DNA of 64,000 bases from Rhodobacter sp. TJ_12 (GTDB taxonomy: Bacteria; Pseudomonadota; Alphaproteobacteria; Rhodobacterales; Rhodobacteraceae): the NCBI RefSeq assembly GCF_020023995.1, contig NZ_NRRD01000002.1:186001-250000 (forward strand), read 5' to 3'. The notes below the pieces were generated by a model, which saw nothing but the letters and a program-made list of their open reading frames with translations, had not been told where the DNA came from and did not search any database. Positions 47,387 through 55,924 of this stretch are shown here, in pieces; position 1 is the first letter of the stretch, and the number at the start of each line of letters is the position of its first letter. Both the position numbers and the translations under genes were made by a program.

Positions 47387-48415
47387 ATGACCTTTTTCCC
47401 CGACCTTGCCGCGATGATCGGCAACACGCCGCTGATCCGTTTGCGCAAAGCCTCCGAGGCCACAGGCTGCACGATCCTTGCCAAGGCCGAATTCATGAAC
47501 CCCGGACAATCGGTCAAGGATCGCGCCGCCTTGTCGATCATCCGCGATGCCGTGGCGCGCGGCGCGCTGGCCCCGCGCGGCACGATTGTCGAGGGGACCG
47601 CGGGCAATACCGGGATCGGGCTGGCGCTGGTGGGCGCGTCGATGGGCTTTCGCACGGTGATCGTGATCCCGAAGACGCAAAGCCAAGAAAAGAAGGATAT
47701 GCTGCGTCTAGCCGGGGCCGAGCTGGTCGAAGTGCCCGCCGCGCCCTTTTCAAATCCCGACAATTACGTGCACTACTCGCGCCGCTTGGCCGAAAAACTT
47801 GCACAAACCGAACCAAATGGCGCGATCTGGGCCAATCAGTTCGACAATGTAGCGAACCGGCTGGCGCATCTTCAGACGACCGGCCCCGAAATCTGGGATC
47901 AGACACAGGGGGCGGTGGATGGCTTTGTGGCGGCGGTGGGGTCCGGGGGCACTTTGGCGGGCACGGCGATGGCGCTTCAACCCAAGGGCGTGAAAGTGGC
48001 GCTGGCCGATCCCGACGGCGCGGCGCTGCACAGCTATTACACCACGGGCACGCTGAAATCCGAAGGGTCTTCGATCACCGAAGGGATCGGGCAGGGGCGG
48101 ATTACGGCCAATCTGGAGGGGTTCACCCCCGATATGAGCTTTCGCATTCCCGATCGTGAAGCCTTGCCGCTGGTGTTCGATCTGCTGGCCTCAGAAGGGC
48201 TTTGCGTCGGCGGTTCGTCGGGGATCAATGTCGGCGGGGCAATCCGGATGGCGCAGGAAATGGGGCCGGGCCATACCATCGTGACGATTTTGTGCGATTA
48301 CGGCACCCGCTATCAATCCAAGCTCTTCAACCCCGTCTTCTTGCGCGAAAAGGGCCTTCCGGTGCCCGGTTGGCTGGACCAAGATGGCCGCGCGCTGCCC
48401 GAGGTGTTCGCATGA
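47387..48415 (+). CDS. cysK: Cysteine synthase A
   Basis: A 342-residue PLP enzyme: PLP-Lys in NPGQSVKDRAA (near residue 40), VEGTAGNTGIGLALVGASMG and the phosphate-binding VGSGGTLAGTAMAL. It makes cysteine from O-acetylserine and sulfide. Cysteine synthase is part of the R. sphaeroides tellurite-resistance locus. Somewhat longer than E. coli CysK (323). ATGA overlap with the channel gene downstream. Confidence 0.92.
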   Translation: MTFFPDLAAMIGNTPLIRLRKASEATGCTILAKAEFMNPGQSVKDRAALSIIRDAVARGALAPRGTIVEGTAGNTGIGLALVGASMGFRTVIVIPKTQSQEKKDMLRLAGAELVEVPAAPFSNPDNYVHYSRRLAEKLAQTEPNGAIWANQFDNVANRLAHLQTTGPEIWDQTQGAVDGFVAAVGSGGTLAGTAMALQPKGVKVALADPDGAALHSYYTTGTLKSEGSSITEGIGQGRITANLEGFTPDMSFRIPDREALPLVFDLLASEGLCVGGSSGINVGGAIRMAQEMGPGHTIVTILCDYGTRYQSKLFNPVFLREKGLPVPGWLDQDGRALPEVFA

Positions 48416-50886
48416 TCCGTCTTTGGCTTCAAAGCCTTGCCTTGGTGCTTGCCTTGGCGCTGCCGCTTGCGGCGCAAGATGACAATCTACCCGACTATGC
48501 GGCCTTCGATGCGGTGGCGACACAGGCGGAGGACGCGCTGTCGGAAACGAAGATCAGCGATGCACAGCTCAATACGCTGCGCGCGGAAATGGTCAAATGG
48601 CGCACGGCCTTTTCCGAGGCCCGCGATGTCAATGCCGATCAGATCGCCACGGTGAAAAGCCAACTTGCCGCCTTGGGGCCCGCCCCAGAGGAGGGCGCCA
48701 CAGAAGATGACGTGATTGGCGCGCGCCGCACCGAATTGACCGAGCAACTGGCCAAGCTGCAAGCCCCCGGCATCACCGCGACCGAGGCGGAAAGCCGCGC
48801 CGACAGCATGATCCGCGCGATCGACAAAAGGGTGCGCGAACGGCAGGCCGACAAGCTGTTGCGGCTTTCACCCTCGGCGGCGAACCCGGTCAACTGGACC
48901 GATGCCGCCTCTTTGCTGCGCTGGATGGGGGCCTGGATCTATGACGAAACCCGTTGGCGTTTCACCCAGCCGGTCAACTATGCCGAGTTGCGCAACAATG
49001 CGCCGGTGATCCTTGGTCTTGTGGTGATGGCGCTGCTGCTTTTGGCGCGCGGGCGGCGCTGGATGATGCGCCTGACCGATTGGATGCTAAGCAAAACCGC
49101 GATGCGCGGGCGCAATATCGTTGTGGCGCTGGTCTCGCTTGGGCAGGTGATCTTGCCCACGCTGGGCGCGATCTTGTTGACCGTGGCGCTGGGGCAGACC
49201 TCTCTGTTCGGGCCGATCTTGACCGAGCTTTTGAATCTGGCACCGACGCTCGTCTTCACCGTGCTTATGGCGTGGTGGTTGGGGATGCGGATTTTCCCGG
49301 CGCGCCCAGAGGTCGAAAGTGCGCTTAATCTGGGCGAAGAGGGCCGGGCAGAGGGGCGCATTCATGCGTTGTCGCTGGGGCTTGCCTTGGCGGCGCATCA
49401 ACTGGTGATGTTTTGGATCACGCCGCGCGCCGAAGATTATTTGGGCGGGGCGGGCAATGTCGCCTCCGACAAGGCGCAGGCGGTGGCAGAGCGCGCGGAT
49501 GCGGCGCTGTCTGTGCTTCAGGCGCCTTTGCATATCTTTGCCGCCGTGGGTCTTTTTCGGATGGCGCAATTGCTGCGCCGACAGGCGCGTGGGACCACGG
49601 ACGAAGATGCCAACGCCTTTCGCCGCAAGCTTTTTGGTTGGCTGGGCACCGGGCTTATATTGATTGCGCTGGCCGCCCCCGTGCTGGGCGTTGTCGGCTA
49701 TGTCAGCGCTGCCGATGCGCTGATCTGGCCCGCGGTGCTGACGCTGGGGCTGTTTGCCGCCGTGGCGATAGTGCAGAACTTCTTGGCCGAACTTTACGTG
49801 ACCGTGGCGCGTGGCGAAGAGGTGCGCCGCGACTCGTTGATCCCCATTCTGGGCGGTTTTTTGGTGGCGCTCGCCGCGCTGCCGGTCTTGGCGTTGATCT
49901 GGGGGGCGCGGGTCGAGGATCTGATCGAGCTTTGGACCTCGTTTAAGAATGGCATCTCGGTTGGCGGGGTGCGGATTTCGCCCACCTCTTTCATCACCTT
50001 TGCGGTTGTCTTTGGCATCGGTTACGCGGTCACCCGCGCCTTTCAGGGCGCGTTGAAAACAACGATCTTGCCCAAGACCAATATCGACAAGGGCGGGCAG
50101 AATGCGATCACCTCGGGCATCGGTTATGTCGGGCTGTTTCTGGCGGCGCTGATGGCCATTTCCACCGCCGGGATCGATCTCAGTTCCCTGGCCATTGTCG
50201 CTGGTGCCTTGTCGGTCGGGATCGGTTTCGGTCTTCAGACCATCGTGCAAAACTTCGTTTCAGGCATCATCTTGCTGATCGAGCGGCCCATTTCCGAGGG
50301 CGACTGGATCGAGGTCGGCGGCCAGCACGGGATCGTCAAGAATATCTCGGTGCGCTCCACCGTGGTGGAGACTTTCGACCGGACCGATGTGATCGTGCCG
50401 AATGCCGATTTCATTTCTGGCACGGTGACGAACTGGACCCGCGGCAACAAGATGGGACGGCTGATCTTGCCGGTGGGGGTGGCCTATGGCACCGATACCC
50501 GTCTGGTCGAAAAGATTTTGACAGATATCGCACAGGCGCATCCGCTGGTGATGATGAGCCCCGCGCCCTATGCGCTGTTTCGCGGGTTCGGGGCCGACAG
50601 TCTGGATTTTGAAATTCGCGCGATTCTGTCGGATGTGAATTTCATTCTCAATGTGAAGTCGGAGATGAACCACCAGATCGCCGCGCGCTTTGCCGAACAC
50701 GGGATCGAGATTCCCTTCGCGCAGCGCGATATCTGGATCAGAAACCCCGAAACGCTTGTCGCGCAACCGGCCAAGGCCGCGCCCGCAGCCTCGCCATCCG
50801 TCTCTGCCCCGTCGTCCCCCGCGCCGCTGGGCCCAGCGGCGGGGCTTCCCGGCAATGAGGGCGCAGGGGATGGCGATGGTCGCTAA
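48412..50886 (+). CDS. Large MscS-type mechanosensitive channel with DUF3772 domain
   Basis: An 824-residue protein: Sec signal (about 1-20, ending PLAAQ), coiled periplasmic region (25-150) with DUF3772-like sequence, about ten or eleven membrane segments, then an MscS pore and beta domain (GISTAGIDLSSLAIVAGALSVGIGFGLQTIVQNFVSG region near 590-620; RPISEGDWIEVGGQHGIVKNISVRSTVVETFD). A Pro/Ala-rich tail ends it. It should open under membrane tension to release solutes. Coupled to cysK. Confidence 0.9.
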   Translation: MIRLWLQSLALVLALALPLAAQDDNLPDYAAFDAVATQAEDALSETKISDAQLNTLRAEMVKWRTAFSEARDVNADQIATVKSQLAALGPAPEEGATEDDVIGARRTELTEQLAKLQAPGITATEAESRADSMIRAIDKRVRERQADKLLRLSPSAANPVNWTDAASLLRWMGAWIYDETRWRFTQPVNYAELRNNAPVILGLVVMALLLLARGRRWMMRLTDWMLSKTAMRGRNIVVALVSLGQVILPTLGAILLTVALGQTSLFGPILTELLNLAPTLVFTVLMAWWLGMRIFPARPEVESALNLGEEGRAEGRIHALSLGLALAAHQLVMFWITPRAEDYLGGAGNVASDKAQAVAERADAALSVLQAPLHIFAAVGLFRMAQLLRRQARGTTDEDANAFRRKLFGWLGTGLILIALAAPVLGVVGYVSAADALIWPAVLTLGLFAAVAIVQNFLAELYVTVARGEEVRRDSLIPILGGFLVALAALPVLALIWGARVEDLIELWTSFKNGISVGGVRISPTSFITFAVVFGIGYAVTRAFQGALKTTILPKTNIDKGGQNAITSGIGYVGLFLAALMAISTAGIDLSSLAIVAGALSVGIGFGLQTIVQNFVSGIILLIERPISEGDWIEVGGQHGIVKNISVRSTVVETFDRTDVIVPNADFISGTVTNWTRGNKMGRLILPVGVAYGTDTRLVEKILTDIAQAHPLVMMSPAPYALFRGFGADSLDFEIRAILSDVNFILNVKSEMNHQIAARFAEHGIEIPFAQRDIWIRNPETLVAQPAKAAPAASPSVSAPSSPAPLGPAAGLPGNEGAGDGDGR

Positions 50887-50975
50887 GGCGGCCTGCCTTC
50901 GGAACAGCCGGGCAATCGCGAAAAGGGGCGCAAATTCCCTTGCGAGCGCCCGCCTTTGCCGCTAAACCCGCCCGC

Positions 50976-51065
50976 GGACGGGTGGCCGAGTGGTCGAAGG
51001 CGCACGCCTGGAAAGTGTGTAGGCGGGGAACCGTCTCGAGGGTTCGAATCCCTTCCCGTCCGCCA
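50976..51065 (+). tRNA. tRNA-Ser (GGA)
   Basis: A 90-nt class II tRNA: acceptor GGACGGG pairs with CCCGTCC, D-arm TGGCCGAGTGGTCGAAGGC, anticodon loop CTGGAAA with GGA, long variable arm, T-arm GGGTTCGAATCCC, encoded CCA. An AT-richer accessory region begins directly after it, so it may be the integration landmark. Confidence 0.97.
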
Positions 51066-51091
51066 CTTGCCCTCGCGAAAGCGTTCTCTCG

Positions 51092-51125
51092 ATCCGGCCG
51101 CGGCCGGATTTTTCTTTTGTTTTTA
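51092..51125 (+). terminator. Terminator of tRNA-Ser
   Basis: The perfect palindrome ATCCGGCCGCGGCCGGAT (51092-51109) is followed by TTTTTCTTTTGTTTTT. Confidence 0.8.
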
Positions 51126-51185
51126 AGGGTTATGCGGGAGGGGCTGAGCACTGGCCCTCGCGCCAGGAGGCCCGGAAGCGGTCTC

Positions 51186-51530
51186 TCAGGGCCGATATTC
51201 TCTGGACCTGATGACTGCGCCGTTAAGGTGAATTTCTTGCAAGTAATGGAAAGTGTGAAACTTTTTGAGAGCGTCCGCTAAGCAGTTCGACGTGGGTGGG
51301 ATCAGAAAAATATTATGAGCATTCCCGTCATCAGCCGCATCATTCGAGGCAGAAACAAGCGCGAACGGGGTGTTGGTATTTTTGTTGGGATCAGTAATCG
51401 CATCCAGCGGATTTGCCAGTAAAATATAGTCAAAACTGAGGATGTGGCGGAGGGGATGGGCCTGAGATCCAACCTTCTCCAGTCTAAGCCCTTGTTTTAT
51501 ATAACAATTTAAGATTGCTAGTACGCAGCG
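51186..51530 (-). pseudogene. Open fragment without start codon
   Basis: A 114-codon stretch with no stop and no ATG/GTG near its beginning, reading RCVLAILNCYIKQGLRLEKV and onward, ending NGAVIRSREYRP. It is in the same frame as the gene at 51546-52412, separated from it by two stop codons 4 codons apart. It may be a decayed C-terminal part of that or another gene. The rest of the 51.13-51.54 kb gap holds nothing else I can support. Confidence 0.25.
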
Positions 51531-51545
51531 TCAGAATACCTGCAC

Positions 51546-52412
51546 TCAGTTCCGCTTTTCCATGGGCAATGATCCTCCGAGGTCGATGCTTTCGACCCGG
51601 TCAAGCCAGCGATGCAAGAGCGCCCACGGGACTGCACGTCGCTTCTCCTCTGCCGCAAGCGCGTCTGACAGCTCCCCGATGAAACGGCTTGGGCCGACGA
51701 ACTTCGAAGCGACGGAAAGGGGGAGATCGTTTGCCGTCTCGATACCCTTGGCCAAGTCCCGGATAGATTCAATCGACAGATCGAACGCAAAGATGTCCCC
51801 GGAAACCGCGGTTGGACTCGGAGAGAAGTTGCGGTCAGGAGCTGACCTTCGAAAAACTGCAGCAAGCAGAGCATTCAGTGTCTGCCCGCCCCAAGTCAAA
51901 AGCGTTCCCCCGTTCAATTGCCAACGAGCCGGGTCATACCCATTGAGACGTGCCAGCGCCCATATGATACTATGGCTCGTTGGCAGAGCAGGCCCAGTAG
52001 CCTTGATCTTCGCAAGCGGATGAGACCTTTTGGCGTTATCTCCGAGGTAAGCCGACCCATCGCCTCCCGCCAGCAGCCGTCGCATTGCACCAGCGTGGAA
52101 CAGAGCGCCGCCTGTGGTAGCTGCGTCCGCGTCTCGGAATGCTGTGTCGCCGGTTCGAATATCGACGACGGAGCTGCTTACCCCGCCGGCAATGACTGTA
52201 TGGATCCGACCCGCATCTCCCTCATCGATCAGGCGATCAGACGGCACGAGGGCCCCGCGCAAATCGACAAGACAGCCCGTCGACAGCATGTCATGCACGA
52301 CCCGAGTGTGCTCGTCTGTTCCGGCCTCGGCAGCCAAATGCTTCTCCGTTAGGGAGCGGTCCTCACGAGTTGCGCGCCAGGCAAGGTTAACCTCGCCGCC
52401 GTGAACGAGCAT
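51546..52412 (-). CDS. Hypothetical protein in accessory island
   Basis: A 288-residue soluble protein, no signal or membrane segment, unrecognised. It starts MLVHGGEVNLAWRATREDRS and has a helical C-terminal half (SIIWALARLNGYDPARWQLNGG; ESIRDLAKGIETANDLPLSV). The sequence looks like a real protein, but it may be the truncated end of something larger, since the N-terminus begins abruptly and a further open fragment follows in the same frame. Position beside tRNA-Ser and R-M remnants suggests mobile origin. Confidence 0.45.
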   Translation of the reverse strand: MLVHGGEVNLAWRATREDRSLTEKHLAAEAGTDEHTRVVHDMLSTGCLVDLRGALVPSDRLIDEGDAGRIHTVIAGGVSSSVVDIRTGDTAFRDADAATTGGALFHAGAMRRLLAGGDGSAYLGDNAKRSHPLAKIKATGPALPTSHSIIWALARLNGYDPARWQLNGGTLLTWGGQTLNALLAAVFRRSAPDRNFSPSPTAVSGDIFAFDLSIESIRDLAKGIETANDLPLSVASKFVGPSRFIGELSDALAAEEKRRAVPWALLHRWLDRVESIDLGGSLPMEKRN

Positions 52413-52540
52413 GGCTTTAGGCGTTGGACCTTACGGCAAGCTGACGGGAAGCAGGGCGGCGCTTCAGGTCTAGGTCATCCTGAGCCGCGACAAAAAGGAT
52501 ATCCGAAACGAATCGACAGCCCCTCAGAAAGGAGATCGAC

Positions 52541-52696
52541 ATGCAGACTGTAATCGCCACAAAGCGCGCACCGTCGTGTGAGGTCATCATCGTCAAACAA
52601 ACGGATATGCCCTCTATCACCTGTCATCTGGCGTGGTGTGACGCGCCTTGGTCCTCGGGACGCACAGATTGCCCGGCGTGCATGGGGCGCTCCTAA
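52541..52696 (+). CDS. Small Cys-rich protein (51 residues)
   Basis: A short ORF preceded by an almost ideal ribosome binding site (AAAGGAGATCGAC before ATG). The product begins MQTVIATKRAPSCEV and contains five Cys (13, 28, 33, 44, 47), the last pair as CPAC, suggesting a small zinc-binding protein. I do not recognise the family. It sits alone between an unknown gene and the DUF1992 gene on the opposite strand. Confidence 0.45.
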   Translation: MQTVIATKRAPSCEVIIVKQTDMPSITCHLAWCDAPWSSGRTDCPACMGRS

Positions 52697-52754
52697 GGCG
52701 CGGTTCACGCTGATGCCCCTTGCTGCGCCGCCGCGTGATCGGTTCGAACCCAAA

Positions 52755-53072
52755 CTAACGATAAAAGCGACGTCGTGCTTCTTGTTCAATGTCGAGCCGC
52801 AACTGCAGATCAGCAAGTTTCTTCATCGCTTGCTTGCGCCCCTCCTCATCAGCAGGGGCGGCGGCCAGAATGCGGGTCTGTTCCTCCACTGCTTTGCGTA
52901 ACTGGATTTCACGCGGCAAGGCCCCGGCCTCGGCCATAATACGAAAACCAATGGCATCTGCGCTGCCATCACCAGCCATGTTCAGAGGCTTCCCGGCGCC
53001 TTTGAGGTCGTCGAGTTGCCCCTCGGCCTGTGCTTTCAGGATTTGGCGTTCGGCCATATCGGAAAATTTCAT
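52755..53072 (-). CDS. DUF1992 (DnaJ-C28-like) protein
   Basis: A 105-residue protein with the DUF1992 signature SDMAERQILKAQAEGQLDDL, KGAGKPLNM and the helical IQLRKAVEEQTRILA. Its start overlaps the TetR stop (53069-53072), so the two are one operon. In E. coli the homologue YdgF/YdhQ-type proteins are uncharacterised; role unknown. Confidence 0.8.
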   Translation of the reverse strand: MKFSDMAERQILKAQAEGQLDDLKGAGKPLNMAGDGSADAIGFRIMAEAGALPREIQLRKAVEEQTRILAAAPADEEGRKQAMKKLADLQLRLDIEQEARRRFYR

Positions 53073-53686
53073 CGTAATTCCCCTTCGTTGATCTGCGTTG
53101 CCAGAAAGCCACGCTCAATCTCATCGAAAACCGGCCAGAACATCGCCAGTCCATCAGGTCCGCGAGGACCAAAAGCCGTTAGCGCGCCGGTGATGGCCAG
53201 TGCCGCCGGCTGCGGCACCAGATCGGCACGGAACACGCCCTGCGCCCGCCCGATGGCAAGAACCTCGACATAACGCTGACACCAGCCCTGCGCGAAGGTG
53301 TCGAGCATATCGGTCAGTTCCGGTTCGGTTGCTGCGATCTGCCGAAGCTGGGTATGGCAGGCCACCAGTTCCGGGCGATCGCGCAGGCTATCATGGTAAG
53401 CCTGTGCTTCCGCGCGAAGCTGCGCACGGGCAGGCCTTGAAGGATCTGGGGTGGGTGGCAGCAGCGCAAGGAAGCTATCTCGCGTGGCCTCTGCCACAAG
53501 TGCAATCATGGCAGCTTTGGTAGGCACATGGAAATGTAGCGTGGAAATGTTGATACCGACACGCGCAGCGACATCGCGGGTGCGGAGCGCAGCATATCCC
53601 CTTTCCAAGATAAGCGTCTGCGCTGCCTCAGCTATCATAGCCCGGCGTTGGCCTTTGCGCAGATAGAATTGTTTCTGGTCTCGCAT
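53069..53686 (-). CDS. TetR-family transcriptional regulator
   Basis: A 205-residue protein: N-terminal TetR HTH (about 10-60; RRAMIAEAAQTLILERGYAA, TRDVAARVGINISTLHFHVP) and a C-terminal ligand-binding domain. The start codon at 53686 lies inside a 26-bp palindrome that is very probably its own operator. DUF1992 follows in the same operon. The inducing ligand is unknown. Confidence 0.88.
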   Translation of the reverse strand: MRDQKQFYLRKGQRRAMIAEAAQTLILERGYAALRTRDVAARVGINISTLHFHVPTKAAMIALVAEATRDSFLALLPPTPDPSRPARAQLRAEAQAYHDSLRDRPELVACHTQLRQIAATEPELTDMLDTFAQGWCQRYVEVLAIGRAQGVFRADLVPQPAALAITGALTAFGPRGPDGLAMFWPVFDEIERGFLATQINEGELR

Positions 53687-53710
53687 GAATCAATCATATG
53701 ATTGATTCAT
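53685..53710. promoter_or_regulatory. 26-bp perfect palindrome, probable TetR operator
   Basis: Two half-sites of 13 bp (ATGAATCAATCAT and its exact complement) meet without spacer. The palindrome covers the TetR start codon, so bound repressor would block its own initiation and any divergent promoter. Confidence 0.75.
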
Positions 53711-54265
53711 GGTTTTGCCAATGACAGCTTCATCTGCATCAGAGACATTCGGCACGGGATTTTGCTGCGCCGTGCCATGGACGGCCGCGTCGGGGAAGCC
53801 GCTTGCGGTATGTGCATCACCCCGAACAGCTGCAGATGGCCGTGTTCCGCGCGACTTGGGTGTTGACTGTGTGACCTGTGTTACCCGTTAGAATCCTACA
53901 GCAAAGCCCGACGCTTCAAGGTGGAAAACATGCCCGAAGGGAAAGGCAGCGAAGCGGGATCGACGGCTGCGGATGACGCGCTTGTTGCGTTTTTTGCGCG
54001 CGACAAGCAGGTGCCAGAATTTCGATGCCCGAGCGCCGATTTTCGTTTGGCGGCCCTAACGGCGCTTTAGGCCTTCGGACCAAGGGCAAGATCAAACGAA
54101 ATCGCGGCTAGGGCCATCGAAACTCCAAGCACCGTCAGTGTTTTAACGTTCCGGTTGGATTGAGTGCTTCTGCCTCAGCACGATGCGACTGCGGTGGCGT
54201 GCGGGCAATTCCTGTTACGCAGCGCCAGCCCACGGCCCATTTTAGCGGCAAGTTTCGAGGGTTTC
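53711..54265. other. Gap with eroded sequence
   Basis: No convincing gene. A divergent gene expected behind the TetR operator is missing; the plus strand has only a 60-codon frame from 53709 with no recognisable content. A 46-codon frame (53930-54070, starting MPEGKGSEAGSTAADDALV) may be a remnant. Confidence 0.35.
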
Positions 54266-54757
54266 ATGAGCAACGACGACATTAAAAGCCTCGGCAGCTT
54301 CGTTTGGTCCATCGCAGAACTGCTGCGCTGTGATTTCAAGCAATCGGAAAACGGCAAGGTCATCCTGCCCTTCGTGGTGCTCCACCGCCTCGATTGCATC
54401 CTTGAGGGAACCAAACAAGCCGTGCTCGATATGGCGGCCTCGCTGCCTGCCGATATGGATGACGACGCGGTCTACATTCAGGCGAAGCGTGACGAGCCGA
54501 GCTACAAGGTGGGCCGCCCCGATCTTCAGCGCTTTGTCGGCTCGCTGACAGGCGAAGGCGCGACTAAAGGGGTTTTTGTAACTACCTCCGATTTCTCGCG
54601 CGATGCAGTGCTTTACGTCGAGAAGGTGCAACACCGCATCCGGCTCATCAATGGACAGCAACTCGCGGGTCTGATGATCCAGTATGGTGTCGGCGTGCGG
54701 GCCCGGAGCACCTACACGATCAACTCGGTCGATGAGGACTATTTTGCAGAGGGGTGA
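54266..54757 (+). pseudogene. Chimera of HsdM N-terminus and Mrr C-terminus
   Basis: A 163-residue frame. Residues 1-55 match the N-terminal helical domain of type I methyltransferase HsdM (SFVWSIAELLRCDFKQSENG, KVILPFVVLHRLDCILEGTK). From about residue 68 it becomes the C-terminal half of an Mrr-type restriction endonuclease (VYIQAKRDEPSYKVGRPDLQ, RFVGSLTGEGATKGVFVTTS, INGQQLAGLMIQYGVGV). The QAK catalytic motif is kept, but the upstream DGG-type acid of Mrr is missing and HsdM has no SAM-binding domain. It reads as an in-frame deletion product between two restriction-modification genes, not a working enzyme. Confidence 0.7.
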
Positions 54758-54789
54758 GGTGAAGCGGCGAGCGAGGGAAGGCGTCAGAG

Positions 54790-55330
54790 GTGGCAATCTG
54801 TGACAAGTGCGGCGGCGAGATCGAGTTTCGCTATGTCGGGCGTGCTTCGGCCGCTTCACATCGGCGGTGGGCCTATGCCAACGAGGTCACGCTGGACTTC
54901 TCACGACCTGGAAAACCGACGGACAACGGTTTCATCGAGGCGTTCAACAGCAAGCTCCGGTCTGAATGCCTGAACGCCCACTGGTTCATGAGCCTTGCCA
55001 ATGCCCGCGAAAAGCTGGAAGATTGGCGTAGACACTACAACGAAGAACGACCCCACAGCGCGATCGGATACAACGTCCCGATTGCCATGCATTATCCCGA
55101 TGGCATCACCAGCCCGTCATCGTGAGACAGCCGGGAAAATCCAGCTTCCGGCGGTCCAGAGTTGGGGAGCCGAGCACTGCTATATTGATCCGAACGCCTA
55201 CTGCCCGGTCTGTGGGGCGCGGGTGTATTTCTACCAAAGCCGTCACGGTGGACGGGTCTTGTCCGATGATGTTGGCTGGCCGTGGCCTAAGCATGGATGC
55301 ATATACGACGATCAGCGCTCGGTCAGGTGA
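54790..55330 (+). pseudogene. Zinc-ribbon protein gene interrupted by an IS3-family remnant
   Basis: The 5' part (GTG at 54790) encodes CDKCGGEIEFRYV, and after the insertion another frame encodes YIDPNAYCPVCGARVYFYQS followed by GWPWPKHGC. Together these resemble one small zinc-ribbon protein with an N-terminal CxxC and a second CPVC. It lies 32 bp after the HsdM/Mrr chimera on the same strand, so it probably belonged to the same defence operon. The two parts are in different frames, separated by about 290 bp of insertion sequence. Confidence 0.55.
54862..55180 (+). mobile_element. IS3-family transposase remnant (OrfB C-terminus)
   Basis: The frame from about 54862 to 55125 encodes the end of an IS3-type DDE transposase: VTLDFSRPGKPTDNGFIEAF, LRSECLNAHWFMSLANAREK, WRRHYNEERPHSAIGYN. 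The catalytic Glu context is present, but the first part of OrfB and all of OrfA are absent. About 40-55 bp beyond the stop may be the right end. Not capable of moving by itself. Confidence 0.8.
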
Positions 55331-55924
55331 CCTGCCACGGGATTTTTCCTCCAGCGTCGATGAGAGTCCGACCCAACCTGCTGTGCCTAGAAACTCTGGA
55401 CCTCCCGAGGCTGGAGTTTTCGGGCCAACCGACGAAGAAACGGTCTAACATACGAGGGGAGGCGGGTATCGGGGTGGAGCGACCCGCGACCATACCTCAG
55501 CCAGGATCCTGTCCAGTCGCGCCTCGTCTTTCTTGAGGGCCGCGCGAGGTTGAAGCGGGTCCTGGCCGTCCTGACGGCTTCCAAGAAGTCCTGAGCGCCT
55601 TGGTGGCCCGCGCCTTCCTGCGTGACACCGTAATCGTCGGCTGAAGGGAGGGTCAGTGCGGTTCCGCGTACCCCTTCCGAAGGGAAGGTGCGCGCGCCAT
55701 TGACTGCAACGGTATTGCGGCAAGATTGCCGCGTCGCGTTATCCGGATGTGATCCCCTTCCGGTGCGATTGTGCGGGCGGACCGGGCGAGGGGATCAGCC
55801 AGGAAACCGCAAAATGCGCGCCGTTGTATTTTGGTCAATGAATTGGGCCTTCGCGGTCATTCCAGCGCACAAGGTGTCGTCACCACCATGAGCCGCAACC
55901 ATGTTTGCGCAAGCCATTCAGAAG
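55331..55924. other. Gap without credible gene
   Basis: About 590 bp between the zinc-ribbon remnant and the ParB-like gene. Several short frames exist on both strands, none with a recognisable product or good ribosome binding site. Probably decayed mobile DNA. Confidence 0.35.

Noticed and set aside
52475-52816. 113-codon minus-strand frame opposite the small Cys-rich ORF
   Set aside because: No RBS, no domain, and it overlaps the 3' end of the clearly real DUF1992 gene; the plus-strand ORF at 52541 has a far better start region.
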